Under the pieces are notes generated by a model. That model had not been told where the DNA came from, did not search any database, and worked only from the letters and a program-made list of their open reading frames with translations. The position numbers and the translations under genes were made by a program. From Klebsormidium nitens (lineage: Eukaryota > Streptophyta > Klebsormidiophyceae > Klebsormidiales > Klebsormidiaceae): DNA of 39,691 nucleotides. This document shows, piece by piece, positions 38,155 to 39,691 of this stretch; within the stretch, counting starts at the first letter, position 1, and every line of letters begins with the position of its first letter. The stretch is from positions 1-39,691 of the forward strand of contig DF237675.1 of the NCBI GenBank assembly GCA_000708835.1, written 5' to 3'.

Positions 38155-38463
38155 GTAGAGCGCCCATTACTGGATCACCTTATTTTTTGCACCGCTTATT
38201 TGCAATTATTTTTGACGAATTTATGATTTTAAAGTGCGGTTTTCTCCACATATCGAGATTTTCAATGGCTATCTGCCGATGCTCTTGGATCCAGATTTGA
38301 CCAACTTTAGGTCATGCTTTGGTGTCAAAAACCTCGGTTTTCTGCACAAAAGAGCTGATGCAGTTTTGGACAGTTGGAAATACGAGACTGGATCAAGATA
38401 GGTCCAGTTTAGTGCGGAGGTGATCCACTAATGGTACGTGATCCGGTTTTGGGCGCTCTATGG
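38155..38463 (-). mobile_element. MITE copy 2, TA-flanked, 309 bp
   Basis: Inverted copy of the MITE at 29462-29774. Its ends read TAGAGCGCCCATTACTGGAT and GGTTTTGGGCGCTCTATGG, flanked by TA (38153-38154 and 38464-38465). The left terminus lacks about two bases compared with copy 1. Both ends carry the GCGCTCTA variant where copy 1 has GCGGTCTA, so each copy's two ends match each other better than they match the other copy. Confidence 0.83.
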
Positions 38464-38514
38464 TATAGGTAGACCCTATTGGCTTGCCTCTTCCTCCGGA
38501 AGAGGGGAGACATA

Positions 38515-39654
38515 CAGGTGGGTCGCCGAATCTAGATTTGCCAGGGAAGTTCGCTGAAGTGATAGCGCGACCGTTCGATCGGCGAACCTGGCTTGTTAAT
38601 CGTCCGATCGGGTTGTTGAGATTGGAGAGGAAGGGGCCTAAACAGAATCCGCAGACCATACTCCGACTGGACATGAAATTTCAAGTGGGACAGGCAGCCT
38701 GAGCGCACGGGATCGAGCAGCTGGGCGACTGGGCGCCATGCTTGTTCTCCACCCATGATGGCGCAGATGGCGGGCCCATGGCAGCCTAGCGCTGGTGGCG
38801 CTGCAGCTCAACGCTCATCTTCCTTTGATGAGCGTTCTCATCCTTCATCTTTCAGCTCATTAGAAACATCCAGGATGATTTTTGGGTTGGCATATCTCAT
38901 TCTTCCATGAAGCAATGGCTACAAGCTGAAATGCCTCTGAAATGCTAGGTTTTGATCTCCCGAAAAGCAAACGCTACGCTTCGCGAGCGCTTCGCAGCCG
39001 TGGGACAAGGGGTAAATGGTCACCTCTGAAGCCAAGAAAGATGTCTAAGCTTGCTAATTGAATGCACTAAAGCATACAATGTTTCATCACCGTACCTTCA
39101 CCGCCGCACCATGTACCTTGGACACCATGAGTGGCAGGGGACCGCACCGAAGGCAAACTCTACGCAACTGAAGCCTATATTATGGGATTTTTTACCTGAC
39201 GCTAGCCAGGATTTTTTCGGTAAATCCTGGCTAATTTTGAAAATGTTCCGGTAGAATAGGGGTTTTCCTAGCAGAAAATTCAAAAATTCCGGTAAGATAG
39301 TCAAATCCTGGCGGGCCGACGGCCCTCATACGGTGCTCCCTGGCAGGCCGCCAGGATGATTTCCGGTGACTCCTTTCCCTGGCTGGCGCCAAGGCCAAAA
39401 CCTTTGTTGCGTAGAGATCCTGGCTGGCCGTTCGGTGCTGTCCGTGTCGGCGCCGTGAACATCAGCCTGGGTCTAATGAGGAAGCTGGTTGAGCTCGGCA
39501 GCCATTGTTGAGCTGTCGTCAGCCTGCGTCATCTGCAAAAGCGAAATGTTTTTGCCGACCGTCCGATACATGGATCCCGACTTTTCGGCCCCTAAAACAC
39601 CGGAGCCAATGTGCTATCAGAACGGCTCAAATTCCAGATTCGGCGACCCACCTG
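38515..39654. mobile_element. Non-autonomous DNA transposon copy B, 1140 bp
   Basis: It has the same CAGGTGGGTCGCC / GGCGACCCACCTG termini as copy A, flanked by an ATA duplication (38512-38514 and 39655-39657). It is collinear with copy A except for an extra ~300 bp after about 39150 (see the nested element) and smaller indels. Divergence between the copies is clear, so insertion is not recent. The element starts only 51 bp beyond MITE copy 2. No coding capacity is seen. Confidence 0.83.
39158..39416. mobile_element. Probable nested insertion in copy B
   Basis: This 259-bp segment is absent from copy A. It is bounded by 11-bp inverted repeats, CTCTACGCAAC (39158-39168) and GTTGCGTAGAG (39406-39416). 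Inside are hairpin-forming motifs GCCAGGAT and ATCCTGGC, several copies in both orientations. A strong stem lies near 39204-39235. No clear target duplication was found, and about 35 extra bases after 39416 are also missing from copy A. The exact boundaries are therefore uncertain. Confidence 0.55.
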
Positions 39655-39691
39655 ATAGGGGACGCCGATTTCGGCACTGTACGACGCCGCG

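Overview
The window is nuclear DNA of a green alga. A core-chlorophyte or trebouxiophyte origin is inferred, not proven. The evidence is spliced genes with short GT-AG introns, a 376-residue conventional actin, a thylakoid ALB3 insertase and a plastid BASS transporter, both with algal-style N-terminal extensions, GC-rich exons, and TGTAA-type poly(A) motifs after some genes. All exon models below were built by hand from splice sites, keeping the reading frame across every junction.

Eight genes were found and their strands alternate without exception: BASS transporter (+, 1320-4262), TTC38-like TPR protein (-, 6010-9889), small membrane protein (+, 11639-11983), long coiled-coil protein (-, 12904-19788), ALB3 (+, 20649-24798), PAS/pseudo-receiver protein (-, 26170-29325), a 182-residue protein with a recurring KPSRSE motif (+, 31069-32763), and actin (-, 34050-36757). 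All neighbours are therefore convergent or divergent pairs, with 0.86-1.75 kb between genes.

Transposon-derived DNA lies in two places: the divergent promoter between the PAS/receiver gene and its neighbour (29462-30879), and the block upstream of actin (37360-39654). Three families are visible. One is a ~310-bp MITE bounded by TA (two copies, opposite orientations). One is a non-autonomous element with CAGGTGGGTCGCC termini and 3-bp target duplications (763 bp and 1140 bp, the longer carrying a nested insertion). One is a foldback element with 245-bp arms around two perfect 47-bp tandem units. No transposase was found.

The genes do not form a pathway. BASS and ALB3 are plastid proteins and the small membrane protein may be one. 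Actin is cytoskeletal. The coiled-coil protein has a cilia-like look. The most unusual gene is the PAS protein: its receiver domain has Glu at the phospho-acceptor position and Arg in place of the conserved Lys, so it probably works without phosphotransfer.
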